Shown here: piece after piece, positions 16,655 to 25,350 of the stretch
Layout: the number at the start of each line of letters is the position of its first letter
How positions within the stretch are numbered: the first letter of the stretch is position 1
Assembly (NCBI GenBank): GCA_934464775.1
Contig: CAKSKG010000014.1
Coordinates: forward strand, 1 to 55,436
DNA from: an uncultured Oscillospiraceae bacterium
Lineage (GTDB): Bacteria > Bacillota > Clostridia > Oscillospirales > Ruminococcaceae
Direction: 5' to 3'
DNA: 55,436 nt
Program-made: the position numbers and the translations under genes
The notes under the pieces: generated by a model
The model's database searches: none
What the model was told of the DNA's origin: nothing
The model's input: only the letters and a program-made list of their open reading frames with translations

Positions 16655-16981
16655 TTATATTTTGGATATGACGCCGAAAAGCTCGATGACCTTTTTTCGC
16701 TCGCTGTCGGTAAGCGATGCGAAAAAGTCGAGAAGTTCCTGCTGTTCGGGAGTCAGGTCTCCGTATGAAAGACCTTTTTTGCTGTTGGTCAGCCCTGCGA
16801 TATAGTCAAGGCTGACGTTGTAGTATTTGGCAAGCTGTATGGCACGCTCAAACGATATCTCGTTTGCACCCTTTTCATACAGCCCGTAATACTGGGTGGT
16901 GGTGTGAAGATAGTTTGCAAGCTCGCTCTGGGTCTTGTCGCTGTCCTCACGCAGATCACGTATTCTCGGATAATATGACAT
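16655..16981 (-). CDS. XRE-family HTH transcriptional regulator
   Basis: Encodes 108 residues. The N-terminal helix-turn-helix (about 5-62) reads RIRDLREDSDKTQSELANYL, then a QYYGLYEKG recognition segment and SLDYIAG, the normal Cro/CI-type layout. The C-terminal tail (about 75-108, LTPEQQELLDFFASLTDSER) is a helical segment typical of small clostridial XRE proteins. There is no close ribosome site: AGGAGG lies about 32 nt upstream of the ATG, so translation may be weak or start differently. It neighbours the 48-bp tandem repeat and the GNAT operon with its palindromic operator, so regulation of that operon is possible but unproven. Confidence 0.9.
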   Translation of the reverse strand: MSYYPRIRDLREDSDKTQSELANYLHTTTQYYGLYEKGANEISFERAIQLAKYYNVSLDYIAGLTNSKKGLSYGDLTPEQQELLDFFASLTDSERKKVIELFGVISKI

Positions 16982-17142
16982 ATTATGCCATGCTTGGGAG
17001 AAAGCACGTTTCCTCCTTTCATAGGCTTATTAAATATAATTCCCGACATTTTTCGGCATATTCGGACATATTGAAGTTATGCTCTGCCGTATAGTCGGTA
17101 AATATATATCATATTATTATATCATATTCAGTTAATTTGCAC

Positions 17143-17172
17143 TTGACAAGTAACTATATTTTATGATATATT
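17143..17172 (+). promoter_or_regulatory. Probable promoter of the PH-domain gene
   Basis: TTGACA (17143-17148), 18-bp spacer, TATATT (17167-17172). The intergenic stretch 16982-17248 is very AT-rich and also holds the divergent upstream region of the XRE gene, where CCGACATTTTTCGG (17043-17056) forms a small palindrome. Confidence 0.55.
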
Positions 17173-17248
17173 AGAAAAGAGGTAATTATATATGGTTATT
17201 TTCATTGTAAAATGAATTTAATATAACTAAAATTTTGGAGGGTAAATT

Positions 17249-17737
17249 ATGGGTTACACAGAACAGAATCTCGGAAAAAATGAGGAGATCATTCAGAAGG
17301 CAAAGATAAGCTATTCGGTATTGATACCGACGGTGATAGGCTGCATTATCTTAATGGTGCTGGCTGTCAAGCTTAATGCCGTCACGGCAGGAATTGTCAT
17401 ATCGGCAATTTCGATCATCTGGAGGCTTATTCCGATATTTTGCACGGAGCTTTCGCTGACGAACAAGAAGCTGCTTGGAAAAACGGGAATAATCATCACT
17501 AAGGTAGTTGACTCGCCGCTGAACAAGATCAACAATATTTCCGTGGAGCAGGGGATATTTGGCAAGATATTCGGCTATGGACAGATCGTTATTACAACAT
17601 CTTCGGGCGGATATAATTTCAGGTGCATCAGCCACCCCGATACTTTCAGAAGCGCTGTCATGAATCAGATAGACGCTTTTGACGAGGAAAGGATCCGCAA
17701 GCAGGCGGAACAAATGGCAAATGCAATGAAGCAGTAA
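17249..17737 (+). CDS. PH domain-containing membrane protein
   Basis: Encodes 162 residues. Two adjacent hydrophobic segments (about 22-40 and 44-62) form a membrane hairpin. They are followed by a bacterial PH (bPH2/DUF304) domain: ELSLTNKKLLGKTGIIITKV, then SPLNKINNISVEQGIFGKIFGYG, the family's characteristic 'L.kI.nv.v.q...grifGyG' pattern. The C-terminus is a charged helix (DAFDEERIRKQAEQMANAM). The role is unknown; such proteins sit at the cytoplasmic membrane. TTGGAGGG precedes the ATG. Two consecutive hairpins follow the stop. Confidence 0.88.
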   Translation: MGYTEQNLGKNEEIIQKAKISYSVLIPTVIGCIILMVLAVKLNAVTAGIVISAISIIWRLIPIFCTELSLTNKKLLGKTGIIITKVVDSPLNKINNISVEQGIFGKIFGYGQIVITTSSGGYNFRCISHPDTFRSAVMNQIDAFDEERIRKQAEQMANAMKQ

Positions 17738-17800
17738 AAAAGCGCCTTTCGGCGTTTTGCGATACCGCATAAGGCTGAAAATGCATTATGCGGTATTTTT
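17737..17800 (+). terminator. Two consecutive terminator hairpins
   Basis: The first is AGCGCC/GGCGTTTTG at 17741-17758. The second is ATACCGCATAA (17762-17772) / TTATGCGGTAT (17786-17796) followed by TTTTT. They separate the PH-domain gene from the next lipoprotein gene. Confidence 0.8.
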
Positions 17801-17833
17801 ATAACAGGATATTTTAAAACAGGAGGAAAAAAC

Positions 17834-18388
17834 ATGAAAAGAAAAACAATCGGACAGATCGCAGCAATTATGCTCTCGGCGGCTGTGCTTTCGGGCTGCG
17901 GAGAACAGGCATCGGAGCAGGCAGAAACATCGGCAGAGGTGACAACAGCTGCGGAGACGACAACGGAGACAACAACCGCCGAAACCACAACAACAGCATC
18001 GACTGAACAAGATATGGATTTCAGCAAAGCATCGTATGATGACTGCACCCTCGAAATAACGGAAGCGGGAGTAGTTTCCAAAAATAGCGACGGTTCGGCG
18101 GATATTGTTGTAAAGATGCTCTTTACCAATAATTCGGACAGCTCGACTATGGCAAGCACTGTATTCATGGTAAATGTTTTTCAGGACGGCGTTGAGTGTG
18201 AGACAGCGATATTGTGGGACAGCGATTATGATACATATTCTCCGTACAAGGAGATAAAGCCCGGATATTCATATGATGTTTATTATGCATATACTGTTCC
18301 GAGTATGGAATCGGATTTTGAGATTGAGATAACGGGTCTGTTTGATTTCAATGACAGACTCCTTGCTTATAAAGCATTTCATTTCTGA
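17834..18388 (+). CDS. Predicted lipoprotein, DUF5067-like
   Basis: Encodes 184 residues. The signal peptide ends in lipobox LSGC (cysteine about 22). A Thr/Glu/Ala-rich linker of about 35 residues follows. The globular part (about 62-184) has the immunoglobulin-like pattern of DUF5067 proteins: a strand bearing KMLFTNNSDSSTMASTVF, then VFQDGVECETAI, the conserved EIKPGYSYDVYYAY, and a final FDFNDRLLAYKAF. These proteins lie on the outer membrane face of Clostridia; the function is unknown. CAGGAGG precedes the ATG, and a strong terminator follows. Confidence 0.82.
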   Translation: MKRKTIGQIAAIMLSAAVLSGCGEQASEQAETSAEVTTAAETTTETTTAETTTTASTEQDMDFSKASYDDCTLEITEAGVVSKNSDGSADIVVKMLFTNNSDSSTMASTVFMVNVFQDGVECETAILWDSDYDTYSPYKEIKPGYSYDVYYAYTVPSMESDFEIEITGLFDFNDRLLAYKAFHF

Positions 18389-18410
18389 TAAAATAACCGT
18401 ATAAAGCAGC

Positions 18411-18452
18411 GATCCCCCGTATCGGCAAATGATACGGGGGATCTTATTTTTT
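18411..18452. terminator. Bidirectional terminator
   Basis: Perfect 13-bp stem GATCCCCCGTATC (18411-18423) / GATACGGGGGATC (18431-18443), then TTATTTTTTA. It lies between the plus-strand lipoprotein and the minus-strand kinase remnant. Confidence 0.9.
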
Positions 18453-18960
18453 ATCGGTCGGTATATTCCGACAGTACCTTATACAGCAGTGACGGGTCGA
18501 TAGGCTTTGAAATGTGATAGTTCATTCCCGATTCCGGCGTCCGCTTCTGCTCATCGGCAAATGCATCGGCTGTCATGGCGATTATCGGAACAGACGCCGC
18601 ATCGGGACGGTCAAGGCTGCTGCCCGGACGGTATTTTAATGTATCGCTCACAAACGGGAAGATAAAGCTCAACTATAAATTCCGTGCCCTCGTTGGGCTT
18701 GCTATTTACCGAGATAGTGCCGTCCATGGCATAGCTTGCAACATATATCGTCATAAGCACCTGATATGCCCACCAGTTATGTATGTCGTTCATGGCAACG
18801 GAGGAGACTATGTCAATTATTACATTGACGATACTCAGGACCAGTACCTGAAAGAAAGCCTTTGCCTGAACGTCCCTTTCATGGGTTCGGGTCGTTTTTT
18901 CCTTTTAAACATCAGCAGGAATATTGCAAGTGCAAAGAAGTCGGTTTCAACGTGCCACAT
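18451..18960 (-). pseudogene. Remnant of a hybrid sensor histidine kinase
   Basis: Three pieces in different frames survive on the minus strand. From 18960: MWHVETDFFALAIFLLMFKR, a membrane segment. From about 18860: a second membrane segment (FFQVLVLSIVNVIIDIV and NWWAYQVLMTIYVASYA) joined directly to MDGTISVNSKPNEGTEFIVE, which is the very end of a GHKL ATPase domain. From about 18605 to 18451: VPIIAMTADAFADEQ ... HISKPIDPSLLYKVLSEYTDR, the end of a receiver domain. Thus the dimerisation, nucleotide-binding and phosphoacceptor regions are deleted and the frames are broken. It lies 34 bp downstream of an intact hybrid kinase on the same strand. Confidence 0.85.
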
Positions 18961-18993
18961 AAGATCGCATTTCTAACGGTCGGGGAATGTCGG

Positions 18994-21135
18994 CTATGTA
19001 TGTTTACTGCGTGCATGATATGATACTGCGGATATCAGCTTTCGGATATCCAGCGGCTTTGCTATATGAGCGTTCATTCCCGCATCAAGCGCTTTTTCCA
19101 CATCTTCGGCAAAAGCGTTTGCCGTCATTGCGATAATATGTATGCTTTGGGCATCTCCCTTTCCCGAAGCACGTATTTTTTCTGCGGCTTCATAGCCGTT
19201 CATTACGGGCATCATGATATCCATGAGTATCACATCAAAGGTGCCTTCGGGATTTTCTTCAAATATCCTTACGGCTTCCTCGCCGTTGTTTGCCTTTGTG
19301 ATGTTTGCTCCCGCATCGGAAAGGAGGGTGTCGGCTATCTCCATGTTCAGCTCGTTGTCCTCGACAATAAGAATGTTTATGCCTGTTATATCGGCTTCGG
19401 CTTCGCTTTCCTTTTGGGGCATATCGGAGCTTTGAGCCTTGTCAAAGGGAATCGTGACGGTGAATACGGAGCCTTCTCCCGGTCGGCTCTTCACATCTAT
19501 CGTGCCGCCCATTTTGTCAACCAGCTGCTTGACTATGGACATACCCAGTCCCGTGCCGTCATAGGTGCTTTTCACGTCGCTGTTTTCCTGCGAGAACGGC
19601 TCATAGATGTGCTTTAGAAATTCCTCGCTCATTCCTATGCCCGTGTCGGCTATAATTACCGTATACCATACCCTGCCGTCGGAGCGAAGCTCGCAGGACG
19701 TTTTGCAGCTGACGCTTCCGCCTTTGCGGTTGTATTTTATGGCATTGCCTATGATGTTTATGAATATCTGACGGACGTGGAGAGGGCTTCCGAAAACATA
19801 AGGATAGCTGATATTTGCCGAGCAGTCCTCATGCACAAAGTTTATGCCGCTTTCCGCAGCCCTTGCCGATGTGATAGTAAGCACATCTGTGCAGAGATCT
19901 ATCGTATTGAACGGCTCATATGCCAGCTTTACCTCAGCCGAGCCTATCTTGTTAAATTCAAGCACATCGTTTATAAGCTCCAGCAGATGCCCTGCCGCAA
20001 CTCTTTCCTTTTGACGGTTGCTGTTCACAAGTTCACGGTCGTCTGCGTGCTTGTCGTTTATGTCGATAAGACCGATTATGCCGTTAAGTGGGGTGCGTAT
20101 ATCGTGGGACATTCTTGAAAGGAATACTTCCTTTGCGGCATTTGCCTGCTCCGCAGCCTCTTTTGCGGCAAGAAGCTCCTGTTCCTTTTTGCTCAGTTTG
20201 TTGAGGGAATGACCTGTGATATAGCAGATGATAAAGAAAGCAATCATCAGGCATATAAATACGGGTATCATCGTATAAGGCAGAGAATTGTTTGCCGCTT
20301 TGACAGAATATGCAACGGCAAGATCCTTGTCATCAAAGCGCATAAAGGTTATGTAGCTCATCTCGCCCTGTATTTTTGCGGTGTCGGTATATTTTTCATT
20401 TTCGTTTAAGCTGTAAGTCAGCCTGTCGCTGTCGGTAAGCCTGTATCCAAGTATATCGTCTTTTGTGGAGCCTATGACCTCGCCGGAGCTGTCATTTACA
20501 ACGAACAGCGCCATGCCCTCCGTTACGGGCATAAGTTTTATCAGATTAGACACATCGCTGTCCTGCATGATCTTTAAAAGACGCTGGGGAGCTATGCCTA
20601 TCTGTATCATTTCGGTCCGCGATTCGTTCCAGACCATGGCATACATCATGGGCTTTCCCGCAGCCGTGTTCGGAACTATATCCTGACACATGGTAAGGCT
20701 TTTGTCCTCCAGCATGGGCTTGAAGAAGCTTATCTGCTCTCCCGAATCAAAATTATAGCCGTAATATTCGGGATTGGAGCCTGCGATTATCGTTCCCGTA
20801 TCATCGAAAATATGAAGCTCGTCCACGCTTATCTCTTCGGCAAGCTTTTTGTAGTCCTCTGATGTAAGATCGGTCTCCGATCGGCATTCAAGGATATCCG
20901 CAAGCATTACCGCACGGAGAGTATATTCATCTTTCAGTGTGTCCATAAGCGTGCTGACGTTTCTGTCGTTGTCGATGATAACGTCCTCCAGCTGGTCTAA
21001 GATCATCGAGCAGGCAGTTTCTGCATTGCGCTTGTTTGCGGTCAGCTGTAAGAAAAAAACGCCTGCGACAAATAATATAAATGTGGCAAAAATAACGCTG
21101 TGTATCAGTGCGATATTTCTTTTAACCTTGTCCAT
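18994..21135 (-). CDS. Hybrid sensor histidine kinase/response regulator
   Basis: Encodes 713 residues from the ATG at 21135, preceded by GAAAGGAAA; an in-frame start farther out lacks support. TM1 (about 9-31), an extracytoplasmic Cache-like sensor (about 35-290), and TM2 (about 295-318) come first. A linker follows, then HisKA with the phosphorylated histidine in MSHDIRTPLNG, and the GHKL ATPase with NAIKYNRKGG, DTGIGM and GTGLGMSIVKQL. A C-terminal receiver has the acidic VEDNELN, the phosphoacceptor in VILMDIMMPVMNG, and the conserved lysine in AKPLD. All catalytic residues are present. No output regulator is adjacent. It has its own promoter and is followed by a dead relative. Confidence 0.95.
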   Translation of the reverse strand: MDKVKRNIALIHSVIFATFILFVAGVFFLQLTANKRNAETACSMILDQLEDVIIDNDRNVSTLMDTLKDEYTLRAVMLADILECRSETDLTSEDYKKLAEEISVDELHIFDDTGTIIAGSNPEYYGYNFDSGEQISFFKPMLEDKSLTMCQDIVPNTAAGKPMMYAMVWNESRTEMIQIGIAPQRLLKIMQDSDVSNLIKLMPVTEGMALFVVNDSSGEVIGSTKDDILGYRLTDSDRLTYSLNENEKYTDTAKIQGEMSYITFMRFDDKDLAVAYSVKAANNSLPYTMIPVFICLMIAFFIICYITGHSLNKLSKKEQELLAAKEAAEQANAAKEVFLSRMSHDIRTPLNGIIGLIDINDKHADDRELVNSNRQKERVAAGHLLELINDVLEFNKIGSAEVKLAYEPFNTIDLCTDVLTITSARAAESGINFVHEDCSANISYPYVFGSPLHVRQIFINIIGNAIKYNRKGGSVSCKTSCELRSDGRVWYTVIIADTGIGMSEEFLKHIYEPFSQENSDVKSTYDGTGLGMSIVKQLVDKMGGTIDVKSRPGEGSVFTVTIPFDKAQSSDMPQKESEAEADITGINILIVEDNELNMEIADTLLSDAGANITKANNGEEAVRIFEENPEGTFDVILMDIMMPVMNGYEAAEKIRASGKGDAQSIHIIAMTANAFAEDVEKALDAGMNAHIAKPLDIRKLISAVSYHARSKHT

Positions 21136-21212
21136 ATAAAAATTTCCTTTCGGCGGAAAATTTATGAGGCAGTGTCTGAATATCTGCTTCTGCATTTTAA
21201 TATGCTAAATCA

Positions 21213-21241
21213 ATTATATAACAATAAAGCAAAAAAATCAA
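21213..21241 (-). promoter_or_regulatory. Promoter of the hybrid kinase
   Basis: Minus strand: TTGATT (21241-21236), 17 bp, TATAAT (21218-21213). The leader is about 70 nt to the ATG at 21135. Confidence 0.65.
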
Positions 21242-21262
21242 TCAAATCAGACCCATTCTATG

Positions 21263-21296
21263 AAAAAACAGGGATCTTCAATAAGAAAATCCCTGT
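21263..21296 (-). terminator. Terminator of the bactofilin operon
   Basis: On the minus strand ACAGGGA (21296-21290) pairs with TCCCTGT (21275-21269) and is followed by TTTTT. It lies about 20 nt after the stop of the acidic membrane protein. Confidence 0.8.
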
Positions 21297-21316
21297 CAAA
21301 AGATCTTTATCTGCGT

Positions 21317-22912
21317 TTACTTGCTTTTTCGGGTGCTTGTTGTGTAGTAAGCCTCGATAGTATCGCTCTTGCAGAGTATAGCTATCGCCGCAACGCTTAA
21401 AACTATTGCTGCGGAGAAGAATACTACCCTTAAATTGAAATCGGGGTCGGGGTGTTCGTTCTGGGTGAGAATGTACATTGTAAGACCCGGTCCTGCAAGC
21501 ACTATCGTATTTATCGCAAAATACAGTGTTGAAAGTACCTTGACTTTTTTGCTCTTTACCATGAGCAGCAGCGAGAACACAAGTGAACCGCCTGCAAGAT
21601 AAAGATAACGGTCGTCCATTGGCATTATGCCGATGTATGTTATTACGGCGCAGGCAAGCGTAAGGAGCATTACTCCGATAGTCATGAGCAGTCCCTTTTT
21701 AGCCTTTTTGATGCGCTTTTCTTCCATGAGCTTGGCATACATTGCGTTGCTTGCACGCTGATTGAAGCGCTTGGGTCTGCTGTTGATCTCCTCATTGAGG
21801 TGATTTTTGATCGCAAGCTTTTCGCTGTCGTCCAGCTTCTTTGTAAGAACGAAGTCGTCCTCGTCGCTCATGCGCTTTTTGGCATTGGTCTGAGGATTGT
21901 ATTCGTCGCTGAGATCTTCAAGGATAGGCTTGTTGTTCTTCATTTCAAGGGACATATCGTCCATCATTACCTGATTCTTGATAGTCTTTGCGGCGTCCTG
22001 TTCGCCTGTTCTTATGTATGAAACACGTGAAGCACGCTTTTTGCCCTGATCCATGTCCTCAAGGATAATTCCGCTGGTGTCCATATCCTCCAGCTTGCCT
22101 TCATAATCGTAGTCCTCGTCATCGACAATGTATTCAGGCTCTTGGGGAGCGGGAGCAGGCTTTTCCTCGGGCTGAGGTGCCTGACGGACAGGCTCTTCCG
22201 TATAAGCTTCCGCTGCGGGAGCTGCTTCGGCATTTTCCTTGGGAGCTTCCTTTAAAGGCGGCAGTTCAAAATCATCTGCGGCAGTATTTGCAGCCGCATT
22301 ATCGGCAGGCTCGGACTTTTTGCCTACGGTTATTCCGCCGGTGGGGAGATCGGTGGGAGCATATGAGGGCTTCTTTCCCACGGAGATGCCTCCCGATGAA
22401 GCGGGAGTGGATACAGGCTTTTTAACGCCGGGTATGCCGTTGGGGAACATCTGGGAAGCGGGAGTAGATACGCTGATCTTGCCCGATGAAGCTGTTTCCG
22501 TTTCGGCTGTGGGAGCAGGCTGCTCCGCTTCGTCATGCTTTGATACTGTAAGAGGGGGAAGTCCATCATCGGCTGCCGCTTCTGTGACAGCTTCTTCCGC
22601 AGAAGGAGCTTCGGTCTGCGCAGAAGGAACTTCGGTCTGTGCGGGAGCTTCCTCGGCTTCGGCAGGCTGTTCGTAAGCAGCCTCTTCCCTTGCCTCATAT
22701 TCCATTACCTCGGGAGGAATATCCTCCGTTTTGTCGGGAGCGGAAAGTATATCATTGATATCGGGTTTGGAATAAACAGGCTTTTCGGTATGGTCCGCTG
22801 CGGCCTGTATCGGGGCTGCCTGATTGTCTGTGCTGTCGGAGGTGTTTATTTTCCTCAGCGGAGGCAGCTCAAAATCAAAGTCCAGTAAATCCTTATCGTC
22901 AAAATCTGTCAT
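21317..22912 (-). CDS. Acidic Pro/Ala-rich protein with four C-terminal membrane spans
   Basis: Encodes 531 residues. The first about 290 residues are low-complexity, rich in Glu, Ala, Pro and Thr, with short repeated modules (SVGKKPS, TVGKKSE; ELPPLRK at the start and again ELPPLKE near 220) that look like linear docking motifs. A charged, probably helical part follows to about 400. Four hydrophobic spans end the protein (about 408-432, 437-455, 463-483, 492-512). There is no signal peptide, so the long tail is cytosolic. I know no family for it. It is the third gene of an operon with bactofilin and a NodB-like protein; a scaffold or membrane anchor for the bactofilin polymer is a reasonable guess only. 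Confidence 0.7.
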   Translation of the reverse strand: MTDFDDKDLLDFDFELPPLRKINTSDSTDNQAAPIQAAADHTEKPVYSKPDINDILSAPDKTEDIPPEVMEYEAREEAAYEQPAEAEEAPAQTEVPSAQTEAPSAEEAVTEAAADDGLPPLTVSKHDEAEQPAPTAETETASSGKISVSTPASQMFPNGIPGVKKPVSTPASSGGISVGKKPSYAPTDLPTGGITVGKKSEPADNAAANTAADDFELPPLKEAPKENAEAAPAAEAYTEEPVRQAPQPEEKPAPAPQEPEYIVDDEDYDYEGKLEDMDTSGIILEDMDQGKKRASRVSYIRTGEQDAAKTIKNQVMMDDMSLEMKNNKPILEDLSDEYNPQTNAKKRMSDEDDFVLTKKLDDSEKLAIKNHLNEEINSRPKRFNQRASNAMYAKLMEEKRIKKAKKGLLMTIGVMLLTLACAVITYIGIMPMDDRYLYLAGGSLVFSLLLMVKSKKVKVLSTLYFAINTIVLAGPGLTMYILTQNEHPDPDFNLRVVFFSAAIVLSVAAIAILCKSDTIEAYYTTSTRKSK

Positions 22913-22959
22913 TCTCTATAACTTCCTTCCGAAAAATATTTATATATAATAGTATACCG

Positions 22960-23796
22960 TTATTCGTCAGTGTCCGTATCCGATACCGTAATGGATTCGG
23001 GGAATACGCTGTCCGAATTTTCCTGGAGGAATGTGGTATTGATAAAGCCCTTGATAACTGCGCCGTCAAGAACCGTGATAGTCGAAGCGGTAACATCGCC
23101 CACAACAACTGCGTCGGACTTGAATTCCGCCTTGCCGCCAACGTCGATCTTGCCCTTTATCCTGCCGTTTACGTCAAGATACTGTGCATCGACATTGCCC
23201 AGCAGCAGGCTGTCCTTATCCATTCGGAGCTGACCCTTTGAAAGGATAGTTCCCTGAACGGCAGAGCCTGACATGACCGCATTGTTGCACTCGATATTTC
23301 CAACGACCTTGCCTGTAACGCTGACGTCCTTGGTGATGTGAACATCGCACTTTATGCCGCCGTCGATCCTGAGGTTGTCAAAGCCTGTGATAGTTCCGCC
23401 GCTGACAACGATATTCTTGGATATCACCGTAGCGGATTCAGCCTCGTGATAGGGGCGTGTATCGGGACGTGTGCCTCTTGGCTGTATGGGCGGAGTATTT
23501 ATATTTGTCCTTGTCTGAGGCGGAGGATATGCCGCTGCCGATGATGCATAATTATCGGCTGCCGCATAGGGCTGACCGTACTGACCGCCCTGCTGCTCTG
23601 CGTAAGGCTGCTCCGCATATTCGGGCTGTGCCTGCTCGGATACTTCCGCTTCGGCAGGCTGAGCCGCTTCGGGCTGCTGACCCAGAAAGCTGTTAAGGCT
23701 GCTGTTCTTTTTGGATTCCTGTGAAAGATTGTCTCCCACAAGACCGTTTTTCATGATCTCTCTGACAGCCTGATTAAAATTATCCTTGAGGCTCAT
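22960..23796 (-). CDS. Bactofilin
   Basis: Encodes 278 residues. The C-terminal half (about 135-265) is a bactofilin (DUF583) beta-helix: TVISKNIVVSGGTITGFDNL, then repeated strands such as VTGKVVGNIECNNAVMSGSA and IKGKIDVGGKAEFKSDAV, each with the glycine-valine spacing of the family. These proteins form nucleotide-free filaments at the membrane and locate cell-wall enzymes. The N-terminal part (about 40-120) is Gln/Pro/Ala/Tyr-rich and disordered, longer than usual. The start MSLKDNFNQAVREIM forms an amphipathic helix that could contact membrane or partner. It is the middle gene of the operon, 67 nt after the NodB-like gene. Confidence 0.93.
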   Translation of the reverse strand: MSLKDNFNQAVREIMKNGLVGDNLSQESKKNSSLNSFLGQQPEAAQPAEAEVSEQAQPEYAEQPYAEQQGGQYGQPYAAADNYASSAAAYPPPQTRTNINTPPIQPRGTRPDTRPYHEAESATVISKNIVVSGGTITGFDNLRIDGGIKCDVHITKDVSVTGKVVGNIECNNAVMSGSAVQGTILSKGQLRMDKDSLLLGNVDAQYLDVNGRIKGKIDVGGKAEFKSDAVVVGDVTASTITVLDGAVIKGFINTTFLQENSDSVFPESITVSDTDTDE

Positions 23797-23863
23797 ATTA
23801 TATCTGACTGTCCGCCGACGGAAAACATCGGTCCGACAGTCCTCCTTTCATTTAATATATCGG

Positions 23864-25078
23864 TTACGTTCTGTCGGGAACGGCAAAGCCGTAGCCGTCG
23901 CTTTTGAGTCTTGAGATTATGTCCTCGGCGGTGAAAAGCGTCACAAGGTCGCCGCTGCCGCCTTTAAGTGAGATCACCGAACCGTTTCTGCCGCTTTCGG
24001 CAAGCTCCACGGTATTGTTGTATACCGAGCTCCAGTCGGGATCGGGCACATCGTCGCCGTAAATAGCGGGAGTAAGCACCGTGAAGCCCCTGCTTTCAAG
24101 CTCCGATGTGATATTATCGGGAAGCTCTGCCTTGCAGGAGATAACGTTGGGATTGATGCCCGTGTCGGCGCTGATGCTTTCAAAGGTAGTATTGATATCG
24201 GAAAGGCACTCGTAAACATCGGTATAGCTCTTTTCAAGCTCGATGCCCACAAGATGATCCTCCGAGGTTATTTTATTCAGAAGCTTTGAAGAAAATCCGT
24301 CCGTTCCCGCATCTGCGAGGAAAACTGCATTCACCTGCTGGGAAGAAAGTATGGTCAGCAGATCGTTTGTGCAGTCGGAGGGAGAATCCGAAAACAAAAG
24401 GCAAAGGTCGGAGCCGCTCTGATACTTTGCCGACACTCCCGTATAAAGCTCGGGAAAATCGGAGATATCGCTGTCATAAGCAGGTGCGTCCGATCGGATA
24501 TTTTCGTTCATTATCGTTTCCGTAGGTATGCTTTCCGACTGTGGAACGCTTCCTGCGGTCTGGGCGGTATCTGCGGTAACGATAGAGGGCTGTTCCTGCA
24601 TATTTGTCGGAACTGCTGTATCGGAGACTGAAGCCTCGCTCTGTCCGCCGTCGGGAACAGATGTGACCGCTTCTGCGTCTGTGCTTTCATCGGCAGACGG
24701 CATGGTCTGTGAGCCGTTTCCGTCCGAGCCTGATATGCCCGATATATATGATATGATCTCATCGGAGGAATATCCGTTTTCGGTAAGAGCGGAATAAACC
24801 TCTTCGATAGGTGCATTTTCGGGGATAACGATGCCGCTTGTGACGGAAGTTTCCTCCGAGGGTGTGCGTGTTGATGCTGTACCCTCGCTGTCCGAGCCGT
24901 CTGCGGAAGCGGACACCTGCTTTACGGGTGAGGGCAGTTCCGAACGATCGTTTTTATCGGTATCGTCCGCCGCACATTTTATGCCGAAAATAACGGAAAA
25001 TGCTGCCGCCGACACCGACGAGCATATTACCGTCGAATATATTAATTGTTTGAAAAAATTAACACTGCCGAAATACAT
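23864..25078 (-). CDS. Exported NodB-fold protein lacking deacetylase residues
   Basis: Encodes 404 residues. One membrane anchor (about 11-32) is followed by a Ser/Thr/Glu-rich spacer to about 200, within which a small helical piece (about 90-118, APIEEVYSALTENGYSSDE) stands out. The C-terminal domain (about 215-404) has the layout of a polysaccharide deacetylase: LCLLFSDSPSD occupies the place of the TFDDGPS motif, LTILSSQQVNAVFLADAG that of 'L..y.v.ATFF..G', and DHLVGIELEKSY that of 'GHeiGnHt..H'. The metal-binding aspartate pair is reduced and both histidines are missing, so catalysis is unlikely. A binding role toward peptidoglycan or glycan is possible. It is first in the operon with bactofilin. 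Confidence 0.75.
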   Translation of the reverse strand: MYFGSVNFFKQLIYSTVICSSVSAAAFSVIFGIKCAADDTDKNDRSELPSPVKQVSASADGSDSEGTASTRTPSEETSVTSGIVIPENAPIEEVYSALTENGYSSDEIISYISGISGSDGNGSQTMPSADESTDAEAVTSVPDGGQSEASVSDTAVPTNMQEQPSIVTADTAQTAGSVPQSESIPTETIMNENIRSDAPAYDSDISDFPELYTGVSAKYQSGSDLCLLFSDSPSDCTNDLLTILSSQQVNAVFLADAGTDGFSSKLLNKITSEDHLVGIELEKSYTDVYECLSDINTTFESISADTGINPNVISCKAELPDNITSELESRGFTVLTPAIYGDDVPDPDWSSVYNNTVELAESGRNGSVISLKGGSGDLVTLFTAEDIISRLKSDGYGFAVPDRT

Positions 25079-25156
25079 AACAGCTGAATTCTCCGTTCGG
25101 AATTATTGAAAGGGCATTTTTGCCCATAATTATGATTATACATTATATCACTATAT

Positions 25157-25185
25157 ATAATACACCTTTTTTTGCTCCCTGTCAA
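25157..25185 (-). promoter_or_regulatory. Promoter of the bactofilin operon
   Basis: Minus strand: TTGACA (25185-25180), 17 bp, TATTAT (25162-25157). The leader contains a GGGCAAAAATGCCC hairpin at 25111-25124 shortly before the start codon. Confidence 0.75.
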
Positions 25186-25280
25186 CAATATTATAACATT
25201 TTTAAGTGAAAAAATATATTATTGGACTTTAAGGCAGGAATATCGGAATAATATTTTGTTAAAAAAATCCGTAATACTTA

Positions 25281-25309
25281 TTGCTATTTTCTTTGTTCCG
25301 TGCTATAAT
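25281..25309 (+). promoter_or_regulatory. Promoter of zapA
   Basis: TTGCTA (25281-25286), 17 bp, TATAAT (25304-25309), leaving a leader of about 35 nt. It is divergent from the bactofilin operon promoter about 100 bp away. Confidence 0.65.
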
Positions 25310-25350
25310 AAAATATGTATACTATTGGATCGAAAGGAACGGCACGCCTT

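Noticed and set aside
16353..16805. Plus-strand repeat protein (NEEHHAVK units) as a gene
   Set aside because: The frame has no ribosome site, unit 1 is frameshifted, and its second half is antisense to the XRE gene.
18575..18976. 133-codon plus-strand frame over the kinase remnant
   Set aside because: The minus-strand pieces match known kinase domains, while this frame matches nothing.
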